A stretch of DNA of 62,699 nucleotides, from NCBI GenBank assembly GCA_025449115.1, contig JAHLKC010000185.1, positions 1 to 62,699 on the forward strand, given 5' to 3'. Positions 44,720-55,197 of this stretch are shown piece by piece. The position numbers and the translations under genes are program-made. Numbering within the stretch: the first letter of the stretch is position 1; each line of letters starts with the position of its first letter. The notes under the pieces were generated by a model. The model did no database searches. It was not told the DNA's origin and worked only from the letters and a program-made list of their open reading frames with translations. The DNA is from Chytridium lagenaria (taxonomy: Eukaryota > Chytridiomycota > Chytridiomycetes > Chytridiales > Chytridiaceae).

Positions 44720-46104
44720 CTAACTATAGCAGTTGGAATCTCGCGTTCTAATAACCAAGTGTTGTGGTACGGCCTTGACCAAGCCACTTAACCTTATACT
44801 CATACTCTTTACCATTCTCAGAGTGTGATCTTCTAATCGTTCAACATAGAACTCTGGGTCATCATATTGACCTTCAGCAACATCACTATCAAATCTCTTG
44901 AAGAGTTCTCTATTCACGCCTTCAGCACCTTCATCCGTGGTCGACGCTGAAGAACGGCAAACTTTTTCCATAACTCAATTTCTTGAGCAAAGTCATCATC
45001 AATAACACCTTAGCTGCTTTATCGGCAGTATCTTTGGGTGGTATAATATTATAAGTCGCAACCTAGCAGCATTGGCCTGTCTAGATAACAATCGGCCATC
45101 TGGTAACACTTCTACAACAGTGTATCTATTAAAGTCAGCGGATCTCGCAATGACTCTCATCGGTCCAGACCAACGAACTGGAACTTCTTAATCTGAGAAT
45201 CTTCACGACCCTGTTTATCCGTTCGTAACGGCATAGAGAACCATACTCGGTCTCCTATCTCGAATGCATATCTATCATTCTTCTTAAGAGAGTTGGCTTT
45301 CTCTTTTCGCTGAAGTTCATCTTTAACAGCAAAGCTCTAGCATAACTTAATAATGCGGTAACTCGTCAGCATAATCTCTTATCTTCTGACGTTCATTTGC
45401 AAGATGCTCATCAATGAGTTCTCTTGTTTACTCTTCTTCTTCGTGGTGAAGAACTATTATCGGCAGCAGCATGCGCGGGTCTAAGATCGTATCAACCAAA
45501 GCTTCAACGTCTTCATGAGTCTGTAGGAGAACCAAAGGTGGTTCTACACTAACATGTTCACCAACAAGCAAACGTATAATGTTGAACCTTGACCAAGGGG
45601 GTCACCATCAGGTTTATCAAATCTCTTTGGTTGCAGTATACAACGATCATGCAAATATATACTCATGGTATTCTTATCAACAAAGGGCCGATAAGGTCGA
45701 AATTGCTCAGAGTCAGCTATCACACCGTGATGAATCAAAATCACTTTCACACGATCTTTGGGGTAGTCAGCCATAGGCACTGTTCCCCATGATGTATAGA
45801 ATAACATCTCATTAACTGAACCATCCTTCTGAGGATAGCGCATATGGAACTTACGAAGTTCCCTACGATCAGCATCGTAATTTTGTGGACATACAAGGTA
45901 GAAAGCATCCAAGTTAAACTTAACAATGGTGTCGGCAATAACTTCATGCAGCTTTCGAGTACTCTTAGCTGGAAGTTCGTAAGTCAGCTTGGACAAAGCT
46001 GTCTCAATCGTAGATATATACTGAGTAAACGCAACAGCTATCCTTGGGAAGGGAGGTGGCTGGTTTGGATACGCAGATCCGGGGAGCATAAGACATAAGG
46101 TCAT
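44720..46104 (-). CDS. Chromovirus integrase C-terminal part: extra region, SH3-like domain, chromodomain
   Basis: Continuation of the integrase frame after slips near 46090, 45430, 45330, 45190 and 44810. 46104-45544 encodes about 186 residues not recognised (FTQYISTIETALSKLTYELP, MLFYTSWGTVPMADYPKDRV); 45330-45050 encodes IGDRVWFSMPLR, IKKFQFVGPMRVIARS and LPDGRLLSRQ, the SH3-like GPY/F-type domain of gypsy integrases; 44870-44745 encodes FYVERLEDHT and, after a one-base slip, KEYEYKVKWLGQGR, the core of a chromodomain. The chromodomain would direct insertion to heterochromatin. Confidence 0.6.
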
Positions 46105-47872
46105 GACTATTATCAGCTAACGACACATGTACAAAAGGGACAGGACCCTCTTCAGAAGTCCACGTGCATGGATCGGGGTACTCTTCAGCATAAACGTCAT
46201 CAGAGGATATGTTGATGCCAAAGCGCAAGTCAGCAGGCGTGATAGGATCACGACCAAACATCAACAAGAAAGGAGTCTCTCTTGTGGTTGGATGCATAGT
46301 CGTTCTATATGCATAAAGGATATATGGTAAGACATTATCCCAATCCGCGTGAGTACGCTGGTTAACATACGCGCGTATCATCTGACAAAGAGTCTTATTA
46401 GTCCTCTCAACGAGGCCATTAGCTTGAGGCCAATAAGGCATCGAGAAGGATTGCGACATTCCAAGGATAATGGCAACCTTGCGCATTAACTCACTTGGGA
46501 AGGGGCTCCCGTTGTCAGAGTGCAATGAGACTGGGATACCAAATCTACAGAAGCACTGTTCAACGATAACCTTAGCGACGGTATTCGCTTCAATATCAGG
46601 TACAGCAAAGGCATCAGCCCAGCGTGTAAAGTAGTCAGTAAGAACAACTACATATTTATTTCCGTTGACGGATTGTTTCAAAGGACCAACAACATCTATA
46701 GCGACGCGGTCCCAAGGCTTGTCACCAAGTGGAACTGGCTTTATAGCACCAGCTCTTTTCAAGTGGTCCTTCGACTGTTGGCAAGTACAACACGAGTTAA
46801 CGTGCGAATACAAGTCCTTAGTGACGGTAGGCCACCAAAAGCGTTCAAGCATCGTTGGTAACAACTTCTTAGCACCTAAGTGTCCTCCAGTCATAATGTC
46901 ATTATGAACTTGCTCCATGGCTACAGAGTGTAAGCTATTCGGAACACACAGTGCTAACCGCACGGGAGATCGACGAAGTAAGTAGTTACTAACATGGATA
47001 ACTCGATACAAGAGTTTATCCCTCATAATTGTATGTTGCGCGTTTAATAATACGCCTTTCCTAAGATTATCGTCTTCAGGTAATGTTCCTATTTCTAGGA
47101 ACTTAATAATATTTGCATAAGCAGGATCATCTCGCTGATGCTTACAGAAATCTTCACTAGTCTTGTTAAATACCAAGACATCAGCTAGAGCGTCGTCGCG
47201 ACGAGGCTTATCTTTCTTACTCTTACGAGTACTTTTGGAGGAACCACTCCGTTCACGATCTACGTTGGTAGAGTAGACATCATAGTCCACTACTAGAGCA
47301 GGTAGCGTGAGCAGAGACTCATGTGAAGCAAAGAAGGAATCCTCTTGATCAATAATCAACTCAACGAGTTGATGATCACTAAGTCCACCCATGAATCGAT
47401 GGTAAACAGACCACCTAGCACAAAGGCCAGGATCTATCATCATGTAATCAACTCGCCACAAACTCTGATGTCTCGCTTGTGGATCATGCCAAGTATAACC
47501 TGGGTCATGCGGATGGCAATGTCGGAAACCATCAATGAGGCCATACCTCTTATCAAAGTACAACGCGTTAAACAACTTAACTTCCTCTTGCTCAAAGCCA
47601 GAGTAACCAACCATGCGCATTGGGAAGCGTATGTCAAAGGAGGAACGAGCTACATTAAAGTCACCAGCGACGATAGTGCTCTTTCTATGCTTGATCTCAT
47701 CGATAAAGCTTTTACATTTAGAGAGGAACCTCATTTTGTAATCCTGTCTAGCTTGACTTCTAGAACCATTGGGGACATACACGTTAACAATGTATAAGCC
47801 TGGTAGAGAGATGGTCACGCATCGACCTTCACCTCCTTGGCTCCATTCATCATCAGGAGTATTATGCTTATG
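46004..47872 (-). CDS. ExoIII/AP-endonuclease-like domain fused to Ty3/gypsy integrase
   Basis: One unbroken frame of over 600 codons, open into the truncation point. First about 175 residues: VNVYVPNGS, STIVAGDFNVA, PGYTWHDPQ, SLWRVDYMMID and GLSDHQLVEL, matching the family positions of exonuclease III Tyr109, Asp151/Asn153, Asp229 and Asp258/His259; the N-terminal Asn and Glu motifs are cut off. A basic linker (SGSSKSTRKSKKDKPRRDD) follows. Then a gypsy integrase: HNDIMTGGHLGAKKL...CCTCQQSK (HHCC) and a core with AIDVVGP, LHSDNGSP and the Glu in GLVERTNKT. In ordinary gypsy elements RNase H, not an ExoIII domain, precedes the integrase. Near 46090 the frame slips into the region at 45544-46104. 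Confidence 0.82.
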   Translation of the reverse strand, partial: HKHNTPDDEWSQGGEGRCVTISLPGLYIVNVYVPNGSRSQARQDYKMRFLSKCKSFIDEIKHRKSTIVAGDFNVARSSFDIRFPMRMVGYSGFEQEEVKLFNALYFDKRYGLIDGFRHCHPHDPGYTWHDPQARHQSLWRVDYMMIDPGLCARWSVYHRFMGGLSDHQLVELIIDQEDSFFASHESLLTLPALVVDYDVYSTNVDRERSGSSKSTRKSKKDKPRRDDALADVLVFNKTSEDFCKHQRDDPAYANIIKFLEIGTLPEDDNLRKGVLLNAQHTIMRDKLLYRVIHVSNYLLRRSPVRLALCVPNSLHSVAMEQVHNDIMTGGHLGAKKLLPTMLERFWWPTVTKDLYSHVNSCCTCQQSKDHLKRAGAIKPVPLGDKPWDRVAIDVVGPLKQSVNGNKYVVVLTDYFTRWADAFAVPDIEANTVAKVIVEQCFCRFGIPVSLHSDNGSPFPSELMRKVAIILGMSQSFSMPYWPQANGLVERTNKTLCQMIRAYVNQRTHADWDNVLPYILYAYRTTMHPTTRETPFLLMFGRDPITPADLRFGINISSDDVYAEEYPDPCTWTSEEGPVPFVHVSLADNSHDLMSYAPRICVSKPATSLPKDSCCVYSVYIYD

Positions 47873-47909
47873 ATATCCTATATTCAGCTCTGGAGAAAAT
47901 GGGCTCGCA
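47854..47909. repeat. Direct repeat of about 54 bp, copy 1 (within ExoIII coding)
   Basis: From TCAGGAGTATTATGC to AAAATGGGCTCG; recurs at 48325-48379 with one base difference near its start. Confidence 0.8.
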
Positions 47910-48324
47910 AGCGGGCTAAAGAGAGCCCGAAGCGAGACAAAAGAGAAAACTCACACTGGCTACCGGGGATTGAACCCGGGGGCTGAAAACACAGTGCGGA
48001 GAAATTGTGACTACCGAATAAACAAATAATAGAATAAACGGAAGGAATATTAGAATACATACAAGAGGGGCGGGGGCCAGGTAGCCAGGGTGCAAGAGGA
48101 GAAGGAAATAAAAGAAAGAAATAAAACAACAGAAACGGAAGAAAGGGCGGCGAAAGGGGTGGATGGTGGGACAAGAAAACTCACTGCACTTGATGGTGCA
48201 GAAGAGTTGGATCAAATGAAGAAAAACATTCTTCATTTCCTCAACTCGACAAGTACTTTGTGCACCCAATGTCCGACCTTGTCGGACGTTCGGTAACACA
48301 AAGTACTTGTAGTGAGTGGAGTGA
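47910..48324 (-). mobile_element. Candidate short tRNA-related insertion between 54-bp direct repeats
   Basis: The minus strand holds CCCGGGTTCAATCCCCGG, a perfect T-arm (5-bp stem, 7-base loop TTCAATC) with a B box, near one end. The other end has nested hairpins (48249-48310). About 415 bp, no coding. A SINE-like nature is inference. Confidence 0.4.
48249..48310. repeat. Nested perfect hairpin
   Basis: ACAAGTACTTTGTG (48249-48262) pairs with CACAAAGTACTTGT (48297-48310), 14 bp without mismatch; inside, GTCCGAC (48271) pairs with GTCGGAC (48281). Confidence 0.8.
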
Positions 48325-48379
48325 ATTCAGGATATTATGCTTATGATATCCTATATTCAGCTCTGGAGAAAATGGGCTC
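48325..48379. repeat. Direct repeat of about 54 bp, copy 2
   Basis: Second copy of the repeat at 47854-47909; joins the tyrosine-recombinase region on its right. Confidence 0.8.
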
Positions 48380-48960
48380 GAGCGGGCGGGCTATACACTC
48401 GCCAATGCTCACATGCCCGAAAAATGCTGCACGTTCGAGACCAATGCTCAAATAGGTGTAAGAAAAAACGTTTATTGAGAATTGAAAGTGAGGTTATTAA
48501 AAAATAAAAGGAGGGGAGGTGGGTCTTCCAGGAAACGAGGGCACTCTGCCAATCCGTGAGAGAACGGGCCTGGGAAGGCGAGACAGCGGCGGAAAGTTGG
48601 GAATAGCGCGCAGCCGTTTCCGCCGAGCGCCAATGACCCGCCGTCATAACCAACGGAATGCGGTCCTCGGCAACAACCGTAGAGATAGCCGTGGCCACGC
48701 GTAGGCCTTGAATAGTTTCTTCGTGGTATCCACAAGTAGCCTGGAGTGCCGACGTAAAACGAGTTTGAAAAGTCTTATAGGTGGTAAAGCGATGAGAATG
48801 GTGGTGGTTGGGGGTGAGGGAAGGAAACACATATGGTGAGCCGATAAGGGGAAGGCCCACGATAGCACACTCTTCGGCATAAGCCTTCAAAGCAAAGATG
48901 ATGCAGCGGGAAGGGTGAGGGTCGAAAAGTATGACAATGCGTTCGACGGGGGTTATATCC
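48357..48960 (-). pseudogene. Tyrosine recombinase C-terminal fragment (Crypton/DIRS-like)
   Basis: The open frame has RFTTYKTFQTRFTSALQATC, then TIQGLRVATAISTVVAED and MTAGHWRSAETAARYSQL. This fits the conserved box II of tyrosine recombinases: H/Q-x-x-R (QGLR), then H-W (GHW) and the nucleophile Tyr (AARY). The N-terminal half and first catalytic Arg region are not seen. Such recombinases occur in Crypton and DIRS/Ngaro elements; which one cannot be said. Confidence 0.6.
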
Positions 48961-49874
48961 CATAGTACAAAACCGACGACAACTAAAAAAATTTCGTCGA
49001 ATTTGGATATAGTTTGCCGTAAATCGGCGTATGCTGCCGCTTTTGCACCAAATCAATTCGTTGGTCACACAATATTCGCCACTTATTAAATGCGGCAGAA
49101 TACCGCCAAATACGTAAATTTTTTCATCATACGGGGAGCTGAATTTTCGGTCACGCAATGGAAATTTCTTTATTTTACAGAATTCAGACAGTACCACAGG
49201 ATTTGCATCGAACTATACTATAGCGCCGTAAACGGCCATCTACGGGAGTCTTCTGTTTCTCCACCATAAGGACTTTACCTTAACCTAAAGCTTTTAATCT
49301 GAATATATATTCATTACAGTCGTACTTAAAAATTATTAGGACTCATAAGCCACGTGTGCATAAAGAAAACGTTCTTCCTATTTAGCCCACATACACAGTG
49401 TTCAGTACAAACATTGACGTCAGACCGCAATACTCTTTTCCACAAAGGTATTTTTACCTTTTTTGCTTTTGTCAAACTATACTGAATTTGTGGTCATATT
49501 CTTTGTGTATACGCTGACTGTCGCAGAATGTTGACACTGCCAATGCAGGTATAATACGTTTTGTCGCGTGTACGTACGCTTACGTGCGTACACGTGCGTT
49601 TCTGTACGCGTGCGTACGTGTGCGTACATTTGCGCACGTAAATGTAAGACGCGTGCACAAGTGTACGTAAACGTACGCAAACGTGCATGTACGTACGTAT
49701 AGTGGAATCAATGCATACTTCGTGAACGTTCCTATACATACTCTTGTATTTTATTTTTGAAGATGTTCACGATTTTTTCTCTCTAAACTCCAAAAATAAA
49801 TACATTCTGCACAAAATTGGGACTTTGATAAAATATTTAACGTAATTTTGACATCAACGTACAGCACCATTAGT
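48961..49874. other. Non-coding, with alternating purine-pyrimidine tract
   Basis: 49560-49700 is a run of CGTACGTGCGTAC-type steps (alternating purine-pyrimidine, Z-DNA-prone and self-complementary). Around 48990 a TTTCGTCGAAT motif resembles AATTCGACGAAG just upstream of the family A start at 52092. No gene supported. Confidence 0.5.
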
Positions 49875-51953
49875 TCAACGTCTATAATTCCTGGCGTTGT
49901 ACCTGCGAGCTTTGTTAGGAGATATGTCGCTATCCGAAGAGGTGTAACTCAAGTTTGTACGCGAACGGTCGCGTAAACGAGATGTTGATCCCCTCAAACT
50001 ACCACGTGACAGGCTTCTAGCTCTTCCCTTGTCAGGAGAAAAGCTAGCTGAATTTCGAATACGCTGAGACCGGCGAGGTGGTGACGGGGGCAGTTCCTCA
50101 GATAAGATTCGTCGAGACCTGCGAGGTGGGGACTCTGAAAATCGTGGCAATGGTCTTACTCCTGGTCGGCGCACGCGGTTATTGGCTACAGCAACGTCAT
50201 GCTCAAAAGAAGCTGAGGAGACTCTTCGTTGTGCTTTGTCATGAAAACTAATTACTAAAGTGCTTGAAGCAAGAAAAACTTACAGTTGCTGCTGTTTGTT
50301 AAGGCATCCACAGATCCCCTAATAGTTTCAAGTTTTTCGTCGAAGTTGTCAAGTCTTTCCTTCAACGCCAAAAGAGAGGATTCAAAACTTTTCTGCATAT
50401 TGTCTTGCGCTTGACGTAGATAAGAGAAGTTAGATGCAAGCGTTCTCTGAGTCAAGTTGTTTTCGTGTATAAGAAGGACGAGACTGTCTTGTTGTGCAGC
50501 AGCAGTCTGCAAATTCTTGCCGCCAACGCTAACAATGAAACAGTCGTTCAGCCTTTTGAGCTCGTTAACACCGAACCCTAAATCAAAAATAAGTTAATTT
50601 TAATATTTTAATTGTCAGCCAAAACATCAAATAAATGCACAGTATACAACAGTATACTACCGCACACTACATTATACTGCCGCACACTACAGTGTACTGC
50701 CGCATACTACAGTATACAAACGCACACTACAGTATACAACCGTATGTAGCCGTACATCATTGTATGCGGCAGTTTACCACCGTTACCAGCCGTACAATGA
50801 CTATACACCACATTATACCTTGAATCCTTACCTGGAACATGCTTTTGAAAGCCTGGTGACATGTATGCTTTTGCAGCCAAAGCCTCAGGGTACGTAGCTA
50901 ATAAGACAATGCCAGCGTCAATCTTTCTACTCATGTTATCAGCCTGTTTTTTATATTAGTTTCTAAAAATGTTCAAACCGATGGCAATGGGACTGACCGT
51001 CTGAACAAGATGCTCCCAATGTCGACGGAAAAAGGAGTTGATGTTAGAGCTTGTCGAGTTAGCATTTGAAAATGCATTCCTTCTGTTGTTTGACTGCTTC
51101 ACACTCTCTATAAAAGTAGGGTGTTAGCAAACTTGTTAGATCTTTCCCACCAGTATACCATCATGCATCACTTGACCACTCCGAATCTTATATGCTCCTT
51201 CAATGGGGACAGGAAGAGAAGGAGCCGGTGGAGCACGTATTCTTGATTCCTCGTTAGCGGCATCAACCGCCATCATGCCTGCAGTAACAGTTTCGTTGTC
51301 GTCTTCGCTGTAAGTTGGCTCCGAGTGGCTTCTGGACCCTGCAGCTTTATTGGATAAATAGTTAATTTACCGTGTCAGTGAAGATGATCTGGATTTGAGT
51401 ATGTTACAGAGTTCTCACCAAGGTTGTATTGGAACCCCCTTCCCCCATGTTCATCATCATGTCCACCAAGGCTCATCGGTATGTTGATATGTCTGCACAA
51501 GTCAAAAAGCTCTGTTGTCAAACCATCGTATGCCTTTAAAATTTTCTTCCAACACCGTATGATGCTGTCATATAAAAAAAGTTGACAACCGTACATAAGC
51601 GCACGTTACCGCAAACAACCATAGAATAACGCATTAAACCATACATTGCCATAAATAAACGCAAACGGCCGTATACCACAGCCGTTAAGGTGATTAATGA
51701 AATATTTCAATATCTTGAGTCCATCGAATCGTAAACTTTTAAAACAGGTTTGTGGTCTGGTACGTAGGTATACGTATACAGCTAGCTGCTGCGGTAAGCT
51801 AAGATAGGTTTATTTTATCACATCAACTTCAAACATTTGCCTTTTGGCCATAGACTCTAAAATATTATAACTTCATGTGGCGCTTCTATATTTGATTGTC
51901 TTGTACAAAAGACGATGGAATACTTGCGTACCCCACCGCCTTCGTATGAATCA
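49875..51953 (-). CDS. Family B protein, copy 1: coiled-coil SRKI protein
   Basis: Multi-exon minus-strand gene; the 5' end is uncertain (ATG 51953 gives MSDSYEGGGVRK, spliced onward). Exons seen: about 51345-51170 (acidic/Pro-rich, SHSEPTYSEDDNE), about 51105-51000, 50940-50832 (MSRKIDAGIVLLATYPEALA), 50580-50284 (coiled coil: NLTQRTLASNFSYLRQAQDN and LLALKERLDNFDEKLETI) and 50248-49878 (Arg/Ser-rich tail with two PPRRSRRI-type motifs). The intron at 50833-50580 carries a short tandem repeat. Homologous to the gene at 60602-61715: same order of acidic part, basic part, SRKI segment, coiled coil and RRS(L/Q)R tail. It lies head-to-head with family A. No known family recognised; nuclear location inferred from basic tail. 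Confidence 0.5.
50630..50800. repeat. Short tandem repeat, about 14-15 bp units
   Basis: Units of the form CGCACACTACAGTATAC with variations, inside an intron of the family B gene; similar CCGTATACCA units recur near 51600-51680. Confidence 0.6.
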
Positions 51954-52091
51954 CTCATTTGGTTGTCTCATTTGGTTGTATACACGGTCACAGACGGTTT
52001 AGTCAGTAAAAGAATAACCATCGTGAAAGTCAAAGTTACGTCTGATAGTGCGACATTAGTATTACGTACGTAAAAAAATTCGACGAAGAAA

Positions 52092-54987
52092 ATGTACTGT
52101 CCATGCTGTGCTGAAGACGTCCCCTCCGTCACGTCTAGAAAGATGCTTGAGAACCACATTAGAGATGACCATGCTTCCAGTGGTGCTCTCATAACCTTGC
52201 TTCTGAAGCTTGATAGTGAAGCGACCATTGAAAGAGTCTTGACTATGGTTATTGGCGGCGGTTCCCACGCCCAAGCGCAGCCCCCCTAGCCCAGCAGACG
52301 CAACGACAGCCATCAACTATAGGCGAGTCTCGCTCAGCAAAAGGCACCTACCATATTGAAACCAGGATGGCGGAAAAAAAGTAAGATGGTGTTGCTTAAA
52401 TCTCTCATTTCTTTAGTGTTTTGGGGGTTGCGAAGCAACTTTTTAAGTTGAGCACAGAGGAGAAGAAGGCCATAGATAGGATGACGGCGGAGCAGAAGAC
52501 GTTATCCGGAGCAATTCGAATGATTCCGCATTTGATTGAAGATGCAGCCGTAGCTGAAGCATTACGTACGAAGATTACCGAGGTAGGCAAAGCTCTGTTG
52601 TTTTAGTGATATTGAAGTTGTTAGGCCAAAGAGAAGTATCTTGCCGCTTACCGTGCTGGGTACACTCAACAAAATCCGAACGTTGCAAGCTATCAAGTCA
52701 CCGATAACAATCAAGTTCGCATTGTTTGGAAGACAGGAAAAGAATTCGAGGAGGTACTGCTTTTTTCTTCCATACATTAATCTTACTTCGAGGGCGAGGA
52801 GCAACGCAGACCTAGCTCTCCAAAGCTTAGAGTCGGTAGCAGTAAAGCCATCTACGTAGAAGATGACAGTGACAACGACGAGGTCCACGCGCAATACAAG
52901 CCTGCCTTGGGACAGTACATTGAAGGTTTGACGACAATTTTATTTAAACTAATGGGTATAGAACCTAAGATTGCCTCAAAAGGTCATCCACTTGCATTGC
53001 GGGTCGACGTGAGCAAAATTCGGAAGAAACAAGAAGAGGAGGAGGCTGAAAGCCGACCACGAACGCCATCGGAAGAATACGAGGATCGACCCGTTAGAAA
53101 AGGTGCGTAATCTTCCGCCCTCCCCTGCTTTTATTTACTGACAGATGGGGTTTTTTCAACCGTTTACCGCCGCTTACTCCTTTTTTCACCGCATTTTTTG
53201 TTTATTTTTATTTTGCGCTTACTGAATTTGTTTAGGAAAAGCTCCAGCGGCAACTTTACAGCAGAGAAGGAAGGGTAGGCTTTAACTTTTTACTCAGCTT
53301 TGCTCACCACGCTAAAAGAGGAAATCGAAGGAGGACCGCCATCCGAGGAGTATGAGGAGGAGCCGCCCGTTGGAAAAGGTGTTTTAAAACGTTACATATA
53401 TATATATAACCGGAACGTTTCAATGTGATTTTATATAGGTAAGGCTCCGAAGGTCGTGTTGCCGCGGACAAAGAGAAAGGGTAAGATTTATTACTTTATT
53501 TTTAAAAAACGCTTGCTAAACCAAAGGGCAGAAACTGTTGAAGAAGAGTTCCGTCGAATTCATGAGGAAGCGGCAGCAGCTGGTGGGTTAGATTTATTTA
53601 GCAATAAGCCGTTTATTAAACTTACCGATTATATGGAAGCACCGCCAGAAGTGAGAAAGGTACTTAAATCTCCGAAAAGCCCCAAATCTCCGAAAAGCCC
53701 CAAAATAGGTGCGTAAATTTATTATATTCCTCGAAAACCAAAATAAAAACATGTGTGGTGGCGGGCTTGCCGACTTTAACCATGTTTACTTTTTCCCGGT
53801 GTCTACTCCAGTTTTAGCTTCTCTAATTTTCAAACAATTTTAGCCAAGGAACAGCACGAAGAGGTACCGATTTCTCCGGCAAAGTCAAAAGCGGGTAAGT
53901 ACTTTTATTGTTTTACTTTCGTGCCCTTTTTTCTTTTGTTCATGTCGTAATTGATATCATTCTATTTTTAGTCCATGAGACGGTGCCGACGTCGCCTAAA
54001 GCTGTGAAATCATGTAAGTGTTTTATATTTTTTTTGTTATCACGAACTGGCCATCTTTATGGCTCTTTTTCCTTCACAGCCGTTTGCGTTTCCTTTTCGG
54101 TCGTTTGCGCTTTAATCTGGTTACTTACCCCCGTTAACGGCCATCTCCTCTATTCTACTACTTTTTCTGACTTTATATTACTCAGCCAAAGGTTTGCCCG
54201 TTTCAACTAAAGGCAAAGGGAAGGGTAATTATTTATGAGGTTTATTAGAAATTAACCGTTTACTTGCTATTGTTTCAGGGCCAGAGATTCCTTCGGGAGA
54301 AGGTGAGTATTCAAAAAATAATTTTTCTGAAGTACCCTAATTATTTGTAAGGTGTCGCCAGCTCTTCAAAGGAGCTGCCGACGTCAAAGGGAAAACAGGT
54401 CGCAACCGAAAGTGAAGGTGAGGCGGTTGCTGTCCACCTGATGTACATTTTCGCTAATGTTTGGACAAAAATTTATTCTTATTTCCAATTTTTTTTTTTA
54501 AAAAACCAGAATCGCGAACTGCTACCCCCGAAACCGAAGGAACCGCGGAAACCGTCATCGTCAAACGTGGAGCACCCAAACGCAAACATCAGGAAGAGCG
54601 TGCTGGTTGGAGAGAGGATAAAGCACAGCTAATCTTTATGTAGCTCCTTCAGCAAAATCGAAAAAGGCGAAAGAAACGCCTGAATTCCCGGACTGTAAGT
54701 TTAGCGTTTAGTTTCTAATTTTAACCCCTTAATTAATTTAGTCGTAACAAAACAATCCCCCAAGGACGAACTGTTATCATTTGCCTTCGGGTTGGGGTTG
54801 AATTTAACTTCAAGTAATAGCAGGGAGGAGATTTGGGATGTAAGTGACTTTGATTATTATCTTTACTAAGAAAATTAACATTATTTAGGAACTGTTGCAG
54901 CTTTGGATGTCCGTTTATGAAGGAAGACCCCCTGCAAGGATCTACGCCGATAAAATTGGTTTAAACAACCAACATGGTGACACGTAG
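52092..54987 (+). CDS. Family A protein, copy 1: C2H2-finger, Lys/Ser-Pro-rich protein
   Basis: Starts MYCPCCAEDV, with a finger C-x2-C...H-x4-H (CCAEDV...LENHIRDDH). Exons by GT-AG: about 52092-52378, 52418-52582, 52625-52753, 52792-53102, then a series of small exons each ending in a Lys/Ser-Pro-rich piece (KSPKSPKSPK at about 53690), and finally 54744-54838 and 54890-54987, ending at TAG. Middle exons form helices (LSTEEKKAIDRMTAEQKTL, EALRTKITEAKEKYLAAY). The many short (S/T)P and KSPK units look like a disordered, phosphorylatable or chromatin-binding region. A one-base slip sits in a C run near 52276. Homologous to the minus-strand gene at 58467-60583. Function unknown. Confidence 0.55.
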
Positions 54988-55197
54988 TTGTTTAACTTTT
55001 CCAGACACATAGCTGATTTGTACTTGAAATATCCACCTATTGCAAGATTTTGCTGCATTTGTATAATAAATTCGTCTGTTCTATGTATGTTATTAAATGC
55101 GCTAAAAACAATAAAAAAGTGCGAATATATTACCGGCTTATATTGCCACGTGGATACATCTAAAATTTTGATATAACTTTCTATGTGTTTAATGCAC
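54988..55197. other. 3' side of family A gene, no further gene
   Basis: AT-rich sequence with AATAAA-like signals (about 55065) leading to the satellite-like repeat. Confidence 0.45.

Larger units (their letters stand above)
43384..47909 (-). mobile_element. Ty3/gypsy chromovirus, 5'-truncated, with ExoIII-like domain
   Basis: Minus-strand order: ExoIII/AP-endonuclease-like domain, integrase zinc region, integrase core, a long extra region, an SH3-like GPY/F-type domain, a chromodomain and the 3' LTR. Gag, protease, reverse transcriptase and the 5' LTR are not present in the window on this side. The truncation point is the direct repeat at 47854-47909. Confidence 0.75.

Noticed and set aside
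47950..48030. Possible tRNA gene on the minus strand with a perfect T-arm
   Set aside because: The 3' acceptor strand TAGCCAG has no 5' partner at the right distance, and no anticodon stem.
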